From a virus, in IMG/VR virus record IMGVR_UViG_3300020180_000025, positions 1 through 48,084 of that record: DNA of 48,084 nucleotides, one strand, 5' to 3'. The notes beneath the pieces were generated by a model. It was given only the letters and a program-made list of their open reading frames with translations, had not been told where the DNA came from and ran no database searches. The translations under genes were made by a program, and so were the position numbers. Numbering within the stretch: the first letter of the stretch is position 1; each line of letters starts with the position of its first letter. Shown here in pieces: positions 1 through 8,991 of this stretch.

Positions 1-155
1 GAGGTTACAATGCCATTTGACCCCGCAACCAAAAGCGTTTCCGCGTTCTCTACAGTTTGAGGCGTTCCAGAATCCGCATTTAGAGTGAAGGATGTGAATC
101 CACCGCTACTGGATTGTTTTAGTATCCCAAACTTGTCATAGATATATAATGGCAT
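1..155 (-). CDS. Tail fibre-like protein, N-terminal part (cut by window edge)
   Basis: Open reading frame on the minus strand that starts at ATG 155-153 behind a GAGGAGAG ribosome site and runs off the left edge. About 51 residues are visible, starting MPLYIYDKFG and containing GTPQTVENAETLLVAGSNG. Such Gly/Ser/Thr-rich N-termini are common in phage tail fibre or tip proteins, but no catalytic motif is visible. It follows the 105-residue gene with one base between stop and start, so it is the most distal visible gene of the tail operon. Role inferred from position and composition only. Confidence 0.6.
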   Translation of the reverse strand, partial: MPLYIYDKFGILKQSSSGGFTSFTLNADSGTPQTVENAETLLVAGSNGIVT

Positions 156-156
156 A

Positions 157-474
157 TTAGCTCTCCTCTACACCCATTACGATAAAGTCCACAGTCGTTG
201 TTGTTGTGGTTTGGGCGCGTAGCGTATCTCCAGCATTGAGTACGATCGGGTCGTCTATTGTCGCAAATTCATTGTCGCCCAAAGCGAATTTGTAGAAGAT
301 TCGGCTTGTGCCTGCGCCCTTTCTTACATAGACAATTAAAGATTCCGTCCCAACGGCTGTATTGGAAAACTTAACCAGTTTTATATATGCAGTCGTAAGG
401 GCTGGCGCGGTATACAAAATAGCCTCGCTTGATGCAACCCGCCCGTTTGTCATAAATGTAGCTATAAAAGGCAT
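157..474 (-). CDS. Small virion/tail-tip protein, unknown function
   Basis: 105 residues, no Cys, beta-rich. The pattern ALYTAPALTTAYIKLVKFSN, then a GxSRIFYKFAL segment, then VLNAGDTLRAQ and IVMGVEES, resembles small beta-sandwich proteins often found among phage tail and capsid accessory genes (LYTAPA...AGD-L...). It lies between two tail genes in the same direction. Membership of the virion is inferred; no enzymatic motif is seen. Confidence 0.6.
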   Translation of the reverse strand: MPFIATFMTNGRVASSEAILYTAPALTTAYIKLVKFSNTAVGTESLIVYVRKGAGTSRIFYKFALGDNEFATIDDPIVLNAGDTLRAQTTTTTTVDFIVMGVEES

Positions 475-481
475 ATATCAC

Positions 482-1294
482 CTACCATTTGATTAACCAT
501 AAAGGGACTCTATCTATACTGGTACTGGCTGGTAAATTCATCCATTGACGTAAATCAAGTTGCAACTGTTTCTCGGTGATGGTGGTCATGCCATTGGTCA
601 AAACCCACATCCCGCTTGGAAGAGCAGTGAGCGGTATCAATCCAACCACCTCCGTATAATCGGCGGTATCAAAATTCAAAATTGCATCCTTATCCGACCC
701 CACCACACTACCGAGCGCGTTTGTCGTGGTATCCAGATAGACAACTGCCAGTGCCTTTTTGCCCGATGTGGCAGGCACATTGGCTGTAAAGTCGTACTGC
801 GCTCCCGCAAAAAATTGGAACGTGGTGCCACTGGTGATATACAGGAGCGCTTGCACGCCGATTTTAAGCGTTGGCGTGCTACCATTGCCGATGGCAAATG
901 ACATGAGGGTAGTTAGTCGGCTCGGATTTATAAATTTCGTTTCTGGAGTACCAGAATTAAATATGGCGGGATTCTGATTAGCGGCGACCATCCCCGTGAA
1001 GTCTGCACCCTCAATGGCGAGTTCACCGTCACGGTCAATAAATAATCTAACCCGTGTGCCATCAGCGACCTTATATTGAGCGTTGGGGTTATGCCTCACG
1101 GTAAATGGGGCAGTGTAGATAGGGACTCCTGTATCAGAGACAGAGTTTAAAACCCGAATGTAGACATAACCACGATTTGTGTTGTCGTAAATTCTGCCCG
1201 CCCCATCGCCCAGAATGGCGATGTCGCTCTGGATTCCAAACTTTTGTGCAATCCTGCGTTTGAGACTGGCTCTATCGGCTGTATCGTTGCTCAT
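482..1294 (-). CDS. Tail tip / baseplate-associated protein, unknown
   Basis: 270 residues. A short charged N-terminus (about 1-30) is followed by beta-rich, Gly/Thr-rich sequence with FFAGAQYDFTA and KKALAVVYLDTTTN in the middle, and a conserved-looking C-terminus with WVLTNGMTTITEKQLQ then LDLRQWMNLP. The start overlaps the stop of the 1129-residue tail protein by 4 bases (ATGA), indicating translational coupling. Its place at the distal end of the tail operon suggests a tip, baseplate or fibre-attachment role. I do not recognise the family. Confidence 0.65.
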   Translation of the reverse strand: MSNDTADRASLKRRIAQKFGIQSDIAILGDGAGRIYDNTNRGYVYIRVLNSVSDTGVPIYTAPFTVRHNPNAQYKVADGTRVRLFIDRDGELAIEGADFTGMVAANQNPAIFNSGTPETKFINPSRLTTLMSFAIGNGSTPTLKIGVQALLYITSGTTFQFFAGAQYDFTANVPATSGKKALAVVYLDTTTNALGSVVGSDKDAILNFDTADYTEVVGLIPLTALPSGMWVLTNGMTTITEKQLQLDLRQWMNLPASTSIDRVPLWLIKW

Positions 1295-4200
1295 CTAAAT
1301 TCAAACCCTCCTAAAGATAGTGGGGATACCTTCGCATATAGGGTCAATGTACCTGTCCCCGCCCAATAACCCCACCAGAGGGTAGTTCCATCACACACGG
1401 CGATGTAAAAAAGCGTGCCAACACGTATCATTCGGATGTAGTTTGCGGTATTAGTAATCTGTGTATTAAATGCCCACGTTGACCCGCCATCTGACGAATA
1501 GGCAATTTTGCGTATCCCGCCAAAACTGAATATGCCAACTATATGCGTCTCAATACCATCCGCCATCGCTACGCAATTGGGTGTTACACCGAGTCCATCG
1601 GATACCCCGTCATTGGGGGTGATGGCGGTGGGTGTGCCAGAGACTACCTTCCACACTGATTCACCCGATACTCCCACCGGAGTCGTCACAATGTATCGGC
1701 TATTGGTCACGCCATACGCGACCATGCAGATAGGGTATGTGCCTGTGGTTGTACCACCTGTGGCGTCGCTATATGCTCCACCGCCATCAGATTGGCGTAC
1801 TCTCCCAGCTTGGGCGGCGAATACCCGTGAGCCGATGACCACCGCATCAAAGCCTGCGTCTGAGCTAGGGTTTGTCCCCACTTCTTCGGGAAATGCGAAC
1901 ACCGCACCGCTATCGGTGCTACGGCGTGAATTTGCACGGTTGCCAGAGATTTCAATGAGCGTGATGGTATTCTCGCCAAATGTAGATCCAAAATTATGGA
2001 CTTTTGCCGATATTAATGTGACAACCGCATTTGTTGTGACGGTCGTGTTAAAAGAGCCTGTACCCGTGGCTAGTAGTTGTGTGGCAAAAAAACGTGTTCC
2101 AGCCATCGCATTAGCGGATGCGGTATAAACAATTCTGCCCGTGGTCATATAGAACGAATTAAACGTTTTTTGTATAGATAAAATTTCACTGCCACCCAAG
2201 GGTTCGCTTCGCCACGCGCCCGCACTATAGACCCCCGCTTCACCCGGACCAGGGTCTTTTATCCACCCCCCATTGTTGAGGCTAAAATCAATTTGATATG
2301 TCCACGTCCCCGCAAACTGATAAATATATATCTCGCCTATTGTGTTGGTTTGTCGTATCAGCCGATAATCCCCCGTGATTTGCGTCCGTGCGTAGTCTAC
2401 AGACCCAAAAGCGATTGTCTTAAAAAATCGGCTGTTCGTGCCATCGCCTGCCAATACATAGCCCTGATTATTGTGTTTCGACAATTTCCCGTCACGTATT
2501 GTCAACCCATCCAGATTGATAGGAGTCGCATCGGCAAATATGGGCGTGGTGGGCAGATTCGTCACCGCATATACTTTGTTTGTTGCCCATGCCATCCCTG
2601 CCACGCCAGTTTGTTGGATTTGTTCTTGATTCGTACCCGGTTCATTTGGCTGTGTCTGGTCTGCAATTTCCTCTGGTGTAAAAGGTGGCATGTTTTCTAT
2701 CGGCGTGTTATCTGGATCTGGGTATGGCAAATCTGGCAATGAGGGCAAATTAGGATAGGGCGACTCAATCGGCATGACAGGGTTTTCGTAGGGTGTTTCA
2801 TTGGGGGGTATGATGGATACCGTCTGATAACCCTCACCTACTGTCTCCAGTAGAAAATTACCCGTGACAATGGGATAGCCCGTCTGAGGGTCATTGGCGA
2901 TGGTCAATGATTTTAGCGTCCATCTATCTGCCGATGTGTAAGCCACCCCGCGATTGTTGGTTTCGGCGGGGATGGTGAACGTATACCACTGGCTCACGCT
3001 AGGGATGAGTCCCGCGTAAGCCGATAACAACTGCACCGTCATGGTTGTGGGCGGTTGGGCTTCGGCATAGGCATTGGCACATCTGTCGCCGATTTCGTCA
3101 TAGCCTGTTGCATTAGCAGTCAAAACCTGCCCATTGAGTGCCCCATTTGTATCGCCCTGAGCAGGCGATACGGCAGGTGTAAATGACTGATAGACCTGTA
3201 AATAATTGGTGGCTTCGGTGTAAGCTCCCCCAGAGGCGATAAGTTTCCCCAGCGTTGTCACCATATCGGCGCTGATGCTGTATATCACCCCGCCAGATGC
3301 ATCTACCTGCATGTCGCGCATCCCATACGCCACAATGGTTATCAGGGCATTACGCACCGAAGCTGATTCAAACCATGACTTGCGAGCAGTACGGATTTCG
3401 CCACTTGGGGCATACTCAAAAACACGATTTGTGGTATCTAGCAATCTGTTGCATTGCTCCAACACACTGGACTGGTCAAATGTGTAATTGAGCATGACAT
3501 AGGTGGTTGTGAGGTCATCTAGCGTGAGAGCCGATATGTTAGTCAGTGTGGTATGTTCACTGAGATAGTAGCCAATGGCTCGGCACGGGGTCAATTTCTT
3601 TAGCTCATCCCATTGGGTTGGGGATGAAGTGTTCCGTGCGGTGAGTTTGGCAGAGTTGAAAAGCCGTCCCAGTTCGGCTGCCACGCCCTCCACCTGAAAG
3701 GTAGTTACGGGCTGATAGGCATCTATGGGGTCAATCGTGCTATCTATCAATTCGTTGCGGAGTCGCCCTACAAACTGGATGTCTGTACCGTACGTAGTAG
3801 ACAGATTATTTGGTGACCAGACGGTGCAGAAGGTGTAATCTGGTACACTCTCAACCCCATCAAAAAACCGCAGGGTGGCATTATTGCCGTTATCAATGCT
3901 TCGCTCAATGGTCGCGCCCTCTGCGCCAGTTGTTACTACACTAGCATAGGTGGATGGAACAACAAATACATGACAGGTGAGCCAATTAGATACCCCATTG
4001 CTGTCCGTCACCGTCACACGAGGCATGTAATGCCCTGCGATGGCATAGCGGATGGTCACATCTTTACTGGTGGATGTGCCAATTTCAAATGTGCCACCAT
4101 CGGCATCCCAAACCCATGTGAAGGTGCTGGTCGCATCGGCATCTACCGCACTGGCAGATGGGGTAAACGCAAAATCGGCTATCCCACTGGATAGCACTTT

Positions 4201-4680
4201 GACGTAAGCAGATTGCATCCCTGTGACCAGTGGGCGTACTCGGCGAAATGGGATAATAAAATCTTTGAAATATGAAGATGTGTCGGTATACCGAGCAAGT
4301 TTGTACCACAGGCGCACGTCACGCACAACCATGATATAAGCATTATCGGCTATATCGGCACTTGTCTGATTAAGGTTAATACTGGTGGCAGAGGCGACTG
4401 TGCCCGCACTGTCGCGCCGAGCATAGCCGATGAAGCTGGCGGTGCGTATGTCTGTGGTCGCGCCGATATAAACCGTGTATCCCTCTTTTATAGAGGTGTG
4501 GCTACCCACTGTAATCGTGTCATAATTCACAGATGCAAATGAGGTGGTAAATGTCCCTTGATTTACCCGCGCCTGAAAAACAACCGTGTTTGGCGCAAGC
4601 AGTACATACTGGCGAGCAGAGTACCCGTTAGCGCGTATCGCTGTAAGTTGTGGGGCGGATAGGGTGATATTAAAGGGCAT
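1291..4680 (-). CDS. Large tail-tip protein with PKD-like and Asp-box (BNR-like) segments
   Basis: 1129 residues, the longest gene here. About residues 165-250 look like a PKD-type beta-sandwich (FTWVWDADGGTFEIG, then RVTVTDSNG). A Pro-rich hinge near 655-720 (repeated PYPxLPxLPDLPYPDPD-type sequence) separates this half from a C-terminal part with Asp-box-like turns (STDSGAVF, SSDGGSTWAF), as in sialidase-type beta propellers. No catalytic residues can be assigned. The length and position after the tape measure fit a host-recognition or tail-tip protein. Low Lys and high Thr/Ser are typical of exposed virion proteins. Confidence 0.7.
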   Translation of the reverse strand: MPFNITLSAPQLTAIRANGYSARQYVLLAPNTVVFQARVNQGTFTTSFASVNYDTITVGSHTSIKEGYTVYIGATTDIRTASFIGYARRDSAGTVASATSINLNQTSADIADNAYIMVVRDVRLWYKLARYTDTSSYFKDFIIPFRRVRPLVTGMQSAYVKVLSSGIADFAFTPSASAVDADATSTFTWVWDADGGTFEIGTSTSKDVTIRYAIAGHYMPRVTVTDSNGVSNWLTCHVFVVPSTYASVVTTGAEGATIERSIDNGNNATLRFFDGVESVPDYTFCTVWSPNNLSTTYGTDIQFVGRLRNELIDSTIDPIDAYQPVTTFQVEGVAAELGRLFNSAKLTARNTSSPTQWDELKKLTPCRAIGYYLSEHTTLTNISALTLDDLTTTYVMLNYTFDQSSVLEQCNRLLDTTNRVFEYAPSGEIRTARKSWFESASVRNALITIVAYGMRDMQVDASGGVIYSISADMVTTLGKLIASGGAYTEATNYLQVYQSFTPAVSPAQGDTNGALNGQVLTANATGYDEIGDRCANAYAEAQPPTTMTVQLLSAYAGLIPSVSQWYTFTIPAETNNRGVAYTSADRWTLKSLTIANDPQTGYPIVTGNFLLETVGEGYQTVSIIPPNETPYENPVMPIESPYPNLPSLPDLPYPDPDNTPIENMPPFTPEEIADQTQPNEPGTNQEQIQQTGVAGMAWATNKVYAVTNLPTTPIFADATPINLDGLTIRDGKLSKHNNQGYVLAGDGTNSRFFKTIAFGSVDYARTQITGDYRLIRQTNTIGEIYIYQFAGTWTYQIDFSLNNGGWIKDPGPGEAGVYSAGAWRSEPLGGSEILSIQKTFNSFYMTTGRIVYTASANAMAGTRFFATQLLATGTGSFNTTVTTNAVVTLISAKVHNFGSTFGENTITLIEISGNRANSRRSTDSGAVFAFPEEVGTNPSSDAGFDAVVIGSRVFAAQAGRVRQSDGGGAYSDATGGTTTGTYPICMVAYGVTNSRYIVTTPVGVSGESVWKVVSGTPTAITPNDGVSDGLGVTPNCVAMADGIETHIVGIFSFGGIRKIAYSSDGGSTWAFNTQITNTANYIRMIRVGTLFYIAVCDGTTLWWGYWAGTGTLTLYAKVSPLSLGGFEFR

Positions 4681-4692
4681 TTGGGATTCCGA

Positions 4693-5115
4693 TTACGGGA
4701 TAAGGGTGAGCTGGGTAAATTGCCAACCAAAATTGATATAGTTCCCGCCGATGGGAGCGTCAAGTTCATCGGGTGAGGGAATAGTCAAAACAGCGCTATA
4801 GTTGGCGTAGGTGGTTGCCAAATAAGCGCGAGTCCGAATTGTGACCCATGCCGAAAATGACCCCACCAATAGCGTTGCACGGATGTAGTTATACTGGTCG
4901 GCTGTGATATATCCGCTCACCCATTGGGTGGATGTAATGCCCTGTCTCCCGCCGATGCCATCCCCATAGAGGACAGGAGCGCCCTCGCGCCATTTGTCGA
5001 GGTCGTTGACAGTGACAAAATACACCCCACTAACGGCGATTGCTTCGATGTTTGTGAGTCCTGCGACATTGTTTGCGCCAATAGAAATCTGATTGCTTTG
5101 GAATGTCTCTGGCAT
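4693..5115 (-). CDS. Distal tail protein candidate
   Basis: 140 residues, directly downstream of the tape measure, with TAATG overlap of stop and start. Beta-rich, ends in WQFTQLTLIP. Position immediately after the tape measure is where distal tail or tail-tip adaptor proteins are found in siphophages. No motif is recognised, so the role is inferred from synteny alone. Confidence 0.6.
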   Translation of the reverse strand: MPETFQSNQISIGANNVAGLTNIEAIAVSGVYFVTVNDLDKWREGAPVLYGDGIGGRQGITSTQWVSGYITADQYNYIRATLLVGSFSAWVTIRTRAYLATTYANYSAVLTIPSPDELDAPIGGNYINFGWQFTQLTLIP

Positions 5116-7163
5116 TATCCGAATCCTAGTTTACGAAGCTCATCGCGCACTTCAGCTGACACTGCCGAAGCGTTACGAGCACCATTGACATTGATGGCAA
5201 TCGTGTTGGCATTTGTGGTTGTACTACTGCCTGCCCGTCCAATGACACCTTGTGTTGGGGCAAAGCCAATATCTCCACCTCTAGCGCGAGGTGCGCCATC
5301 AGCTGTTGAGGTTCTATCGGCAAACTGCTGATACAGCCGTGTTTCAGCCGTAAATTTCTCAGCCAATAGTTTCAATTGACGTGAATAGGCTGTTTGTGCT
5401 AATTCTAGTTCACGATTGTATTGTGTGACCCTATCGCGGTTTTCCCGATTAGCCTGAATCCGCAAATCCTGTAGTTCATTCCGATATGCGACTTGGCGTT
5501 CTTGGCGTGCTTGCATGGCAGATAGTTTCAGATCGGCTAATTGTTCATCCAATGCGAATCGGCGTTCTTCACGGGCGGCGTCATACTCTCCGCTCGCATC
5601 AATGAGTTGCGTGTTGGTATTGCGGTCAAGTTGAAATATCCCCGCAAAATCCAGATTTGAGGCTAAATCCTCACGTTGGCGTTGAGCATCTCTTTGGATT
5701 TTTTCAAGATTCCGTTGGTGTTCACGCGCCGATTTTGCCTCATCATTTTGAGTAGTGGTGATGAGCTTTACACGTTCTTGGCTCTCTTTCACCTCGAGGG
5801 ATTGCAAATCACGGTTGAGTTGCCTACGTGCATCAGACCTGCTATCGTTCAGCTTTTTAGCAATATCCGCTTCAGCATCGGCGTTCTTTTTCGCCGCATC
5901 TACTAATTTATTGTTTAGGTCATTAAGCGCATTTGCCCGTTGTTCCATTGACTGCTGTTCTTTGCGAATGTTTTCATCGGCGAGACGTTCACGTTCTTCA
6001 GCCAATTCTTTGTCATCCTCAAGCCGCTTTTTATTGGCGTTCTCCACATCTTTTGCTGTTTGAGTGGTAAACTGCGACACCACCCCAGCTTCGTTCCCTA
6101 ATGCTTTCAAACTGGCTTGCAGTTGGTCAATACGAGCAGTTGTCTCAGCACTTTGCGTTTCGGCACTTTCCAACACCTCTAATTCGGCTTCGATAGCCTG
6201 GGTTTGAATATCAAGTTGGCGCAGGCGTTCTCGATTCGATTCAGCCGTGCTTTCGTTGGCAGACGCTTCAATGAGGATGGACTCTTGAACCAAACTGGCA
6301 CGTTCTAACAAGGATGTGTTAAGGTCATTTTGTGCGGTTGCACCCGTTTGCACAAGCCGTTCAAACGAGTTAGCCTGCGCTTCGTATTCTGCGACAGCTT
6401 GGCGACTCGCCGCAATCTGGCTAGATAGCGCATCCTCTTGCGGTGATAAAACCTGGGCGATGCCAGACAAAACGCCGAGCTGTTCCTCCGCCGAGCGATA
6501 CTGTGCTTCCAGTTCGGTCAATATCTGACGCTCTGCGTCCGCCTGTTTGCGTAATGCCTCAGCGCGTTTATTTGCCTCATCCGCTGTTCCACCTCCAGCC
6601 ACGAATTGCAGAGCATCGCGCCGAGAATCAATAGCTCTGTTAAGTTGCTCGGCTTGCTTATTAGCCTCATCAATAAAGGCGGCGAAAGCCACGCCGACAG
6701 CGGCTATGGCAACCGTTGCCACACCCAACGCGAGACTGGTAGGGCTTATGGATGATAATAACCCACTAAAAGCGGAAGGCAATGATTTAATCTCACTCCC
6801 CAAATCCCCGAATCCGCTCACCGCGCCTGTTATAGAGCCAACATCAATACCGTTGCTTAAATCGGCAATCTGGGTCACGCTACTGGAAAGTTTGGATAGG
6901 TCTGTATTGCCACCGCCTATGTTTCGACCCGCAGGCGCACCGCCACCCGAAGAAGAGAAGCTTTGTCGGGCTTGTTGTTCAAATGCGCGACTTTCGGCGG
7001 CGTTTTTTTGGATTTGGCGCTGTTTTTTCTCGTATTGCTCTTGCTGTTGGGTGAGCGCATCGAGGTCGTTACCTAATGAGGCATACGCGCTACTCGCTCG
7101 GTTGAGCGATGCGTTATCTACCTCAAATGTAATTTTAGTATTGAGTGTTTTATCACTACTCAC
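5115..7163 (-). CDS. Tail tape-measure protein
   Basis: 682 residues starting with GTG (first base shared with the stop of the upstream frame, TAGTG). Residues about 1-60 and 215-600 are Glu/Gln/Arg/Ala-rich and predicted coiled coil. A hydrophobic segment lies near 142-168 (LALGVATVAIAAVGVAFAAF), flanked by a Gly/Ser-rich region. Coiled coil plus a membrane-like segment, directly after a G/GT chaperone pair, is the classic tape-measure arrangement. Protein length sets tail length in this family, which would give a tail of roughly 100 nm. It is short for the family but within range. Confidence 0.88.
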   Translation of the reverse strand: MSSDKTLNTKITFEVDNASLNRASSAYASLGNDLDALTQQQEQYEKKQRQIQKNAAESRAFEQQARQSFSSSGGGAPAGRNIGGGNTDLSKLSSSVTQIADLSNGIDVGSITGAVSGFGDLGSEIKSLPSAFSGLLSSISPTSLALGVATVAIAAVGVAFAAFIDEANKQAEQLNRAIDSRRDALQFVAGGGTADEANKRAEALRKQADAERQILTELEAQYRSAEEQLGVLSGIAQVLSPQEDALSSQIAASRQAVAEYEAQANSFERLVQTGATAQNDLNTSLLERASLVQESILIEASANESTAESNRERLRQLDIQTQAIEAELEVLESAETQSAETTARIDQLQASLKALGNEAGVVSQFTTQTAKDVENANKKRLEDDKELAEERERLADENIRKEQQSMEQRANALNDLNNKLVDAAKKNADAEADIAKKLNDSRSDARRQLNRDLQSLEVKESQERVKLITTTQNDEAKSAREHQRNLEKIQRDAQRQREDLASNLDFAGIFQLDRNTNTQLIDASGEYDAAREERRFALDEQLADLKLSAMQARQERQVAYRNELQDLRIQANRENRDRVTQYNRELELAQTAYSRQLKLLAEKFTAETRLYQQFADRTSTADGAPRARGGDIGFAPTQGVIGRAGSSTTTNANTIAINVNGARNASAVSAEVRDELRKLGFG

Positions 7164-7393
7164 TAGGTTTCTCGCTTGGACTCATCTGCGTAGAATTTTA
7201 CGATTGTGGCATATTGACAGACCTCATCGTAATAGTCGAGGTCTTGTTGCATTAATTCATCGGGGTCTGGGGGAAATCCTTCAAAGTCACGCAATGCCCA
7301 TAAACGATACGCCATATCCAAAATGATAGGATGTGTTTTCATTGACCCTTTGGGCAATAGGAGGAGTGGTGATTTTTTTGTAGTTGCCACCAC
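7163..7393 (-). CDS. Tail assembly chaperone, T-part reached by -1 frameshift
   Basis: 76 codons from GTG to the stop that overlaps the tape measure. It has no convincing ribosome site of its own. The frame stays open upstream, back to a TGA at 7462-7460 that lies just before the slippery CCCAAAC. The extra upstream 20 codons read LRRVWWDTYKTEVLNRAQAY, protein-like sequence. It is therefore best read as the C-terminal part of a fused G-T chaperone of about 234 residues, as in lambda GT. The T part would bind tape measure and tail tube subunits during assembly. Independent expression from GTG cannot be excluded. Confidence 0.75.
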   Translation of the reverse strand: MVATTKKSPLLLLPKGSMKTHPIILDMAYRLWALRDFEGFPPDPDELMQQDLDYYDEVCQYATIVKFYADESKRET

Positions 7394-7410
7394 ATACGCT
7401 TGAGCGCGGT

Positions 7411-7866
7411 TTAAGACTTCGGTTTTGTATGTATCCCACCAGACCCGTCTGAGTTTGGGTCATTTGGTTCGCCACCCGCCAATAAATCCGAGGCAGATGG
7501 CAAAACACGTCGAGTTTCTTTGTACGCTGTCCACCATTGAATGATAACATCAGGTGACACCATAACTTGAAACAACTGCCATTTTTCGGCGGTTGTTTTG
7601 CCGTCACTTGTGTCCCAGAAATCGGCTACCGATTGCGCTTCCGGATTTTCATCGTCCAGACACACAACATTGAGAGTTACTCCCAGCATGAGGCACACGA
7701 GCAACTCATTGTCTTTCCACTCGGTAGAGGGTTTGCCAGTGAGTATTTCCGTGTCACTGATGAGGATGTTAGTGAGCATGTTGCGGAAGGGAAGCATGGT
7801 GAACTGAATTGCCCCATCATCAGAAATGCACGTCCTTGCCGATTTACTCTGTATCTGTATCTTCAT
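7411..7866 (-). CDS. Tail assembly chaperone (gpG-like)
   Basis: 151 residues starting MKIQIQSKSART; a start at 7869 adds one Met. The longer upstream frame is only the overlap with the preceding 84-codon gene. The ribosome site is GAGGAAG. Features include WKDNELLVCLMLGVTLNVVCLDDE and WQLFQVMVSPDVIIQWW. Between the tail tube gene and the tape measure, with a CCCAAAC slippery site 14 codons before its stop, it fits the lambda gpG family: a cytoplasmic chaperone that keeps tape measure in assembly-competent form. Sequence similarity to a named family could not be tested. Confidence 0.78.
   Translation of the reverse strand: MKIQIQSKSARTCISDDGAIQFTMLPFRNMLTNILISDTEILTGKPSTEWKDNELLVCLMLGVTLNVVCLDDENPEAQSVADFWDTSDGKTTAEKWQLFQVMVSPDVIIQWWTAYKETRRVLPSASDLLAGGEPNDPNSDGSGGIHTKPKS
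7453..7459 (-). promoter_or_regulatory. Programmed -1 frameshift site (CCCAAAC)
   Basis: On the minus strand the zero frame reads GAC CCA AAC, exactly the X XXY YYZ pattern. The -1 frame has TGA at 7462-7460 immediately before it, then stays open into the 76-codon downstream frame. A short possible stem (CAGA-CGGG-TCTG) begins one base after the heptamer. Lambda and many siphophages use such a site between G and T. Confidence 0.85.
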
Positions 7867-8098
7867 CATCTTCCTCTTCTTCAAACACATCCGTTCCGCC
7901 CTGCACGACCTCATCCCCCAATTCCCCGCGCAATTGGGCGATAATTGCCTCAACATCCACAGTGGGGTGAATATCTTGTACAACATAATGTGTTGCGTCT
8001 AATTGGCGGGTGATGGGGTAAGGTCGGTCTGGCACAGGTAGACCAGATAGGGTCTGCTGTGGGTGTATCCCGCCAATAATACCAATGCGGTTATCCAT
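7844..8098 (-). CDS. Small acidic protein between tail tube and chaperone
   Basis: 84 residues. Starts MDNRIGIIGG and ends with a very acidic tail (EEEEDDEDTDTE). Its last 23 bases overlap the gpG-like gene in another frame. No family recognised. Its position between the tail tube and tail chaperone genes suggests a small assembly or accessory role. Confidence 0.6.
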   Translation of the reverse strand: MDNRIGIIGGIHPQQTLSGLPVPDRPYPITRQLDATHYVVQDIHPTVDVEAIIAQLRGELGDEVVQGGTDVFEEEEDDEDTDTE

Positions 8099-8108
8099 AC
8101 ATCACCAC

Positions 8109-8987
8109 CTAAATCGCTTCAAAACGGGTTTGGTAAAGCGCCACATGGAAATCGGCATTTGAGCCTGCTGTAAAAACAATCGCGCCTGTGGCGATGGTCA
8201 CAGATGTAGCCGATAGAGTCGTACCGTTTTTGGTGAGGCTATTGTTTGTTGCACCTGTGGCGGTCGCAAAGATGGGACGATACCCCAACACGTACCCCGT
8301 GTCGGCGGCGGCGGCTTTGTGGCTGGTGAAGGACAAAGGATATAGCGCACGGATGATTGTTACCGAGTCGCTCGCCTTTTCTACTTTTAAGCCAGTCGTG
8401 GCGCTAAACACACGTCCCGACAATTTGCGCGTAGATGTACTAGGCGTGATAACAAAGCTGGTCGGATTCGGGTTCTCGCCGCCCGCCTGCGATATGTTCC
8501 CACGATTTGCAGGGCGCACCTGACAATTGTGATAAATTCTCATCCGCCATTCATCCGCGCCATTTGTGGTGTTGGTGAAACGCTGACCAACCATGACAAA
8601 AAAGCGAGGGAATGTGGACTGATTGATGTTTTCTGCGGTCTCTGCAAACCCATCCACCTCCACGACATCCAGCACGGAGTTATTCAGCAGTGGGATGAGG
8701 CGCTCATCGTACTCACTTAATTGAAATGTAGCTGTCCCCAAACTGTTAGTCCCAAGCGTGGTCTGCGAGATAACACGCTGTCCACCGAAATTGGTCAATG
8801 TCACCTCAGTGGGGGTTTCTGGCGTGAAGTCAATCAGACTGTCAATATAAAGCGGTTGCATGGTTGTCGTATTGGCGATGGTCTCGGTATCGGCAACCTG
8901 TCCCACGGGATAACCGTTGCTATCCCGCTTTGCGATGAGGATATAATATGCCCCCGCGCCCTGTCCTCTGGATACTGTTAGTGCCAT
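8109..8987 (-). CDS. Major tail tube protein
   Basis: 292 residues with AAGGA upstream of the ATG. Beta-rich, with TEVTLTNFGGQRVISQTTLG, then TATFQLSEYDERLIPLL and FFVMVGQRFTNTTNG. The order (connector/neck genes, this gene, G/GT chaperone, tape measure) is that of siphophage tail tube genes. The C-terminal about 80 residues are Ala/Thr-rich and may form a surface-exposed Ig-like appendage. Identification rests on synteny plus composition. Confidence 0.75.
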   Translation of the reverse strand: MALTVSRGQGAGAYYILIAKRDSNGYPVGQVADTETIANTTTMQPLYIDSLIDFTPETPTEVTLTNFGGQRVISQTTLGTNSLGTATFQLSEYDERLIPLLNNSVLDVVEVDGFAETAENINQSTFPRFFVMVGQRFTNTTNGADEWRMRIYHNCQVRPANRGNISQAGGENPNPTSFVITPSTSTRKLSGRVFSATTGLKVEKASDSVTIIRALYPLSFTSHKAAAADTGYVLGYRPIFATATGATNNSLTKNGTTLSATSVTIATGAIVFTAGSNADFHVALYQTRFEAI

Positions 8988-8991
8988 TTTA

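Noticed and set aside
6547-7326. 259-codon plus-strand frame opposite the tape measure
   Set aside because: Low-complexity Ala/Ser/Leu composition typical of the reverse strand of a coiled-coil gene; no ribosome site.
7287-7607. 106-codon minus-strand frame across the G/T junction
   Set aside because: It is the third frame (neither zero nor -1) at the slippery site, with poor composition.
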